A DNA stretch of 64,000 nucleotides from Streptomyces deccanensis (GTDB lineage Bacteria; Actinomycetota; Actinomycetes; Streptomycetales; Streptomycetaceae). Below, in pieces: positions 62,126-64,000 of this stretch. Each line of letters starts with the position of its first letter. The stretch's first letter is position 1. Both the position numbers and the translations under genes were made by a program. The notes beneath the pieces are model-generated. The model saw only the letters and a program-made list of their open reading frames with translations. It made no database searches and was not told the origin of the DNA. The stretch covers positions 2,480,001 to 2,544,000 of the forward strand of contig NZ_CP092431.1 of NCBI RefSeq assembly GCF_022385335.1. Direction: 5' to 3'.

Positions 62126-62955
62126 CACAGCCGACGACCGCGAAGCCGGCCGCATCCACCGCCCCGGCCGCATCCGCAGCCACCACCCCGGCCGCGCCCT
62201 CTGCCACGACCCCGGCGACGACCCCGGCGCCCGCCTCCCCCGTGGCTCCCGCAGCCCGCTCGGTCCTCGTCACCGGCGGCAACAGGGGCATCGGACTCGC
62301 CATAGCCCGCCGATTCGCGGCGGCCGGGGACCGTGTCGCCGTGACCTACCGGAGCGAGGCACCCCCCGCCTCCGAGGGCTTCCTCGCCGTACGGTGCGAC
62401 GTGACGGACGGCGCCCAGGTCGACCAGGCCTTCAAGGAGGCCGAGACGGCGCACGGCCCGGTCACCGTCCTGGTCGCGAACGCGGGCGCCGCCCGGGACC
62501 GGCTGCTGGTGCGGATGTCGGAGGAGGACTTCGTCTCCGTCGTCGACACCAACCTCACCGGCGCCTTCCGCGTCGCGCGGCGTGCGGTGCGAGGCATGCT
62601 GCGCGCGGGCCACGGCCGGATCGTCCTGCTCTCCTCCACGGCGGCCCTGCACGGTTCACCCGGCCAGACCAACTACGCGGCGGCGAAGGCCGGCCTCGTC
62701 GGCTTCGCCCGTTCCCTCACCCAGGAGCTCGGTTCCCGGGACATCACCTGCAACGTCGTCGCCCCCGGGCTCACCGAGACGGACATGACCCGCGCCCTCA
62801 CCCCGGAACAGCGCCGCGCACTGCTGAGCACCACCCCCGCCGGCCGCCCGGGCACCCCGGAGGAGGTCGCCGACGCGGTGGCCTTCCTGGTCGGCGCGGG
62901 CTATGTACGCGGCGCCGTGATCCCGGTCGACGGAGGCGCCGGGCTGGGCCACTGA
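62122..62955 (+). CDS. FabG-like 3-oxoacyl-ACP reductase (SDR) with N-terminal extension
   Basis: 277 residues. After a 46-residue Ala/Thr/Pro extension the SDR is canonical: TGGNRGIG (51-58), NAGAARDRLLVRMSEEDF (120-137), Ser172 (LLSSTAALHG), Tyr185-x3-Lys189 (NYAAAKAGLVGF), APGLTETDM, and the C-terminal GAVIPVDGGAGLGH. The triad Ser-Tyr-Lys is complete, so it should reduce a beta-ketoacyl-ACP to hydroxyacyl-ACP after KS extension. Last gene of the cluster; a terminator hairpin follows. Confidence 0.88.
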   Translation: MTQPTTAKPAASTAPAASAATTPAAPSATTPATTPAPASPVAPAARSVLVTGGNRGIGLAIARRFAAAGDRVAVTYRSEAPPASEGFLAVRCDVTDGAQVDQAFKEAETAHGPVTVLVANAGAARDRLLVRMSEEDFVSVVDTNLTGAFRVARRAVRGMLRAGHGRIVLLSSTAALHGSPGQTNYAAAKAGLVGFARSLTQELGSRDITCNVVAPGLTETDMTRALTPEQRRALLSTTPAGRPGTPEEVADAVAFLVGAGYVRGAVIPVDGGAGLGH

Positions 62956-62969
62956 GGTGCGCCGCGACC

Positions 62970-63012
62970 GGGTGGGGAAGCGGACGTCGCGCGGCCGCCC
63001 GTTTCCCCACCC
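62970..63012. terminator. Bidirectional terminator between the cluster and pgi
   Basis: 62970-62983 pairs with 62999-63012 over 14 bp with one mismatch, loop 15 nt. It separates the convergent SDR and pgi genes. Confidence 0.75.
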
Positions 63013-63034
63013 CTGTACGGAACGCGGATGAGAA

Positions 63035-64000
<966 letters not shown>

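Overview
The window is high-GC chromosomal DNA of a Streptomyces-like actinomycete. Evidence: strong G/C at third codon positions, many GTG/TTG starts, ATGA/GTGA-coupled operons, TTA codons confined to a few genes, and conserved neighbourhoods (sufR-B-D-Rieske-C-S-U-T; ctaA/ctaB next to tkt-tal-zwf-opcA-pgl; dapD; SigE-family and ECF sigma factors). Both ends cut a gene: a tandem TerD protein on the left and pgi on the right.

Layout. 1-8 kb: terD-like (partial), ACC deaminase with a GntR regulator, a free-standing intein-like LAGLIDADG protein, a Tat-exported PhoX phosphatase with a PHO box, and a large hypothetical. 8-18 kb: secreted nuclease, ArsR/SRPBCC pair with a 12-bp inverted-repeat operator, ABM-domain protein, YihY membrane protein, holin-like/DUF3618 pair, dapA, SigE-family sigma factor with a membrane partner. 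18-24 kb: small secreted protein, Nudix hydrolase, dapD, ECF sigma with a CU044-type partner, SMR pump/TetR pair, AbfB-domain protein. 24-31 kb: complete suf operon led by SufR, with a CAAC-N6-GTTG box at the SufR start. 31-38 kb: AAC(3)-like acetyltransferase, ABC-2 exporter, ctaA, nucleotidyltransferase, amidohydrolase, small conserved protein, ctaB. 38-45 kb: tkt-tal-zwf-opcA-pgl. 63-64 kb: pgi.

Between pgl and pgi lies a 14-gene, almost fully translationally coupled biosynthetic cluster (47.3-63 kb), with an MHS-type transporter divergent from it. It combines (a) a GriI/GriH-type pair making a 3-amino-4-hydroxybenzoate-type starter from aspartate semialdehyde and a C3 sugar phosphate, (b) a small discrete (type II) polyketide system (ligase, two ACPs, KS, half-length KS-like partner, FabG-like reductase), and (c) a CreE/CreD-type aspartate-nitrosuccinate (nitrous acid) pathway with a second adenylating enzyme that could be a diazotase and an atypical SDR. 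From memory this matches the family of the avenalumic acid (ava) and p-coumaric acid (cma) clusters, in which the arylamine is diazotised and then replaced by hydrogen. No dehydratase, thioesterase or regulator is visible in the cluster. TTA (bldA) codons in four genes and 11-bp-spaced direct repeats upstream and internally suggest developmental and perhaps SARP-type control.

No tRNA, rRNA, CRISPR array, insertion sequence or integrase was seen. Names for the cluster enzymes and the predicted product are inferences from motifs and gene content, not demonstrated.
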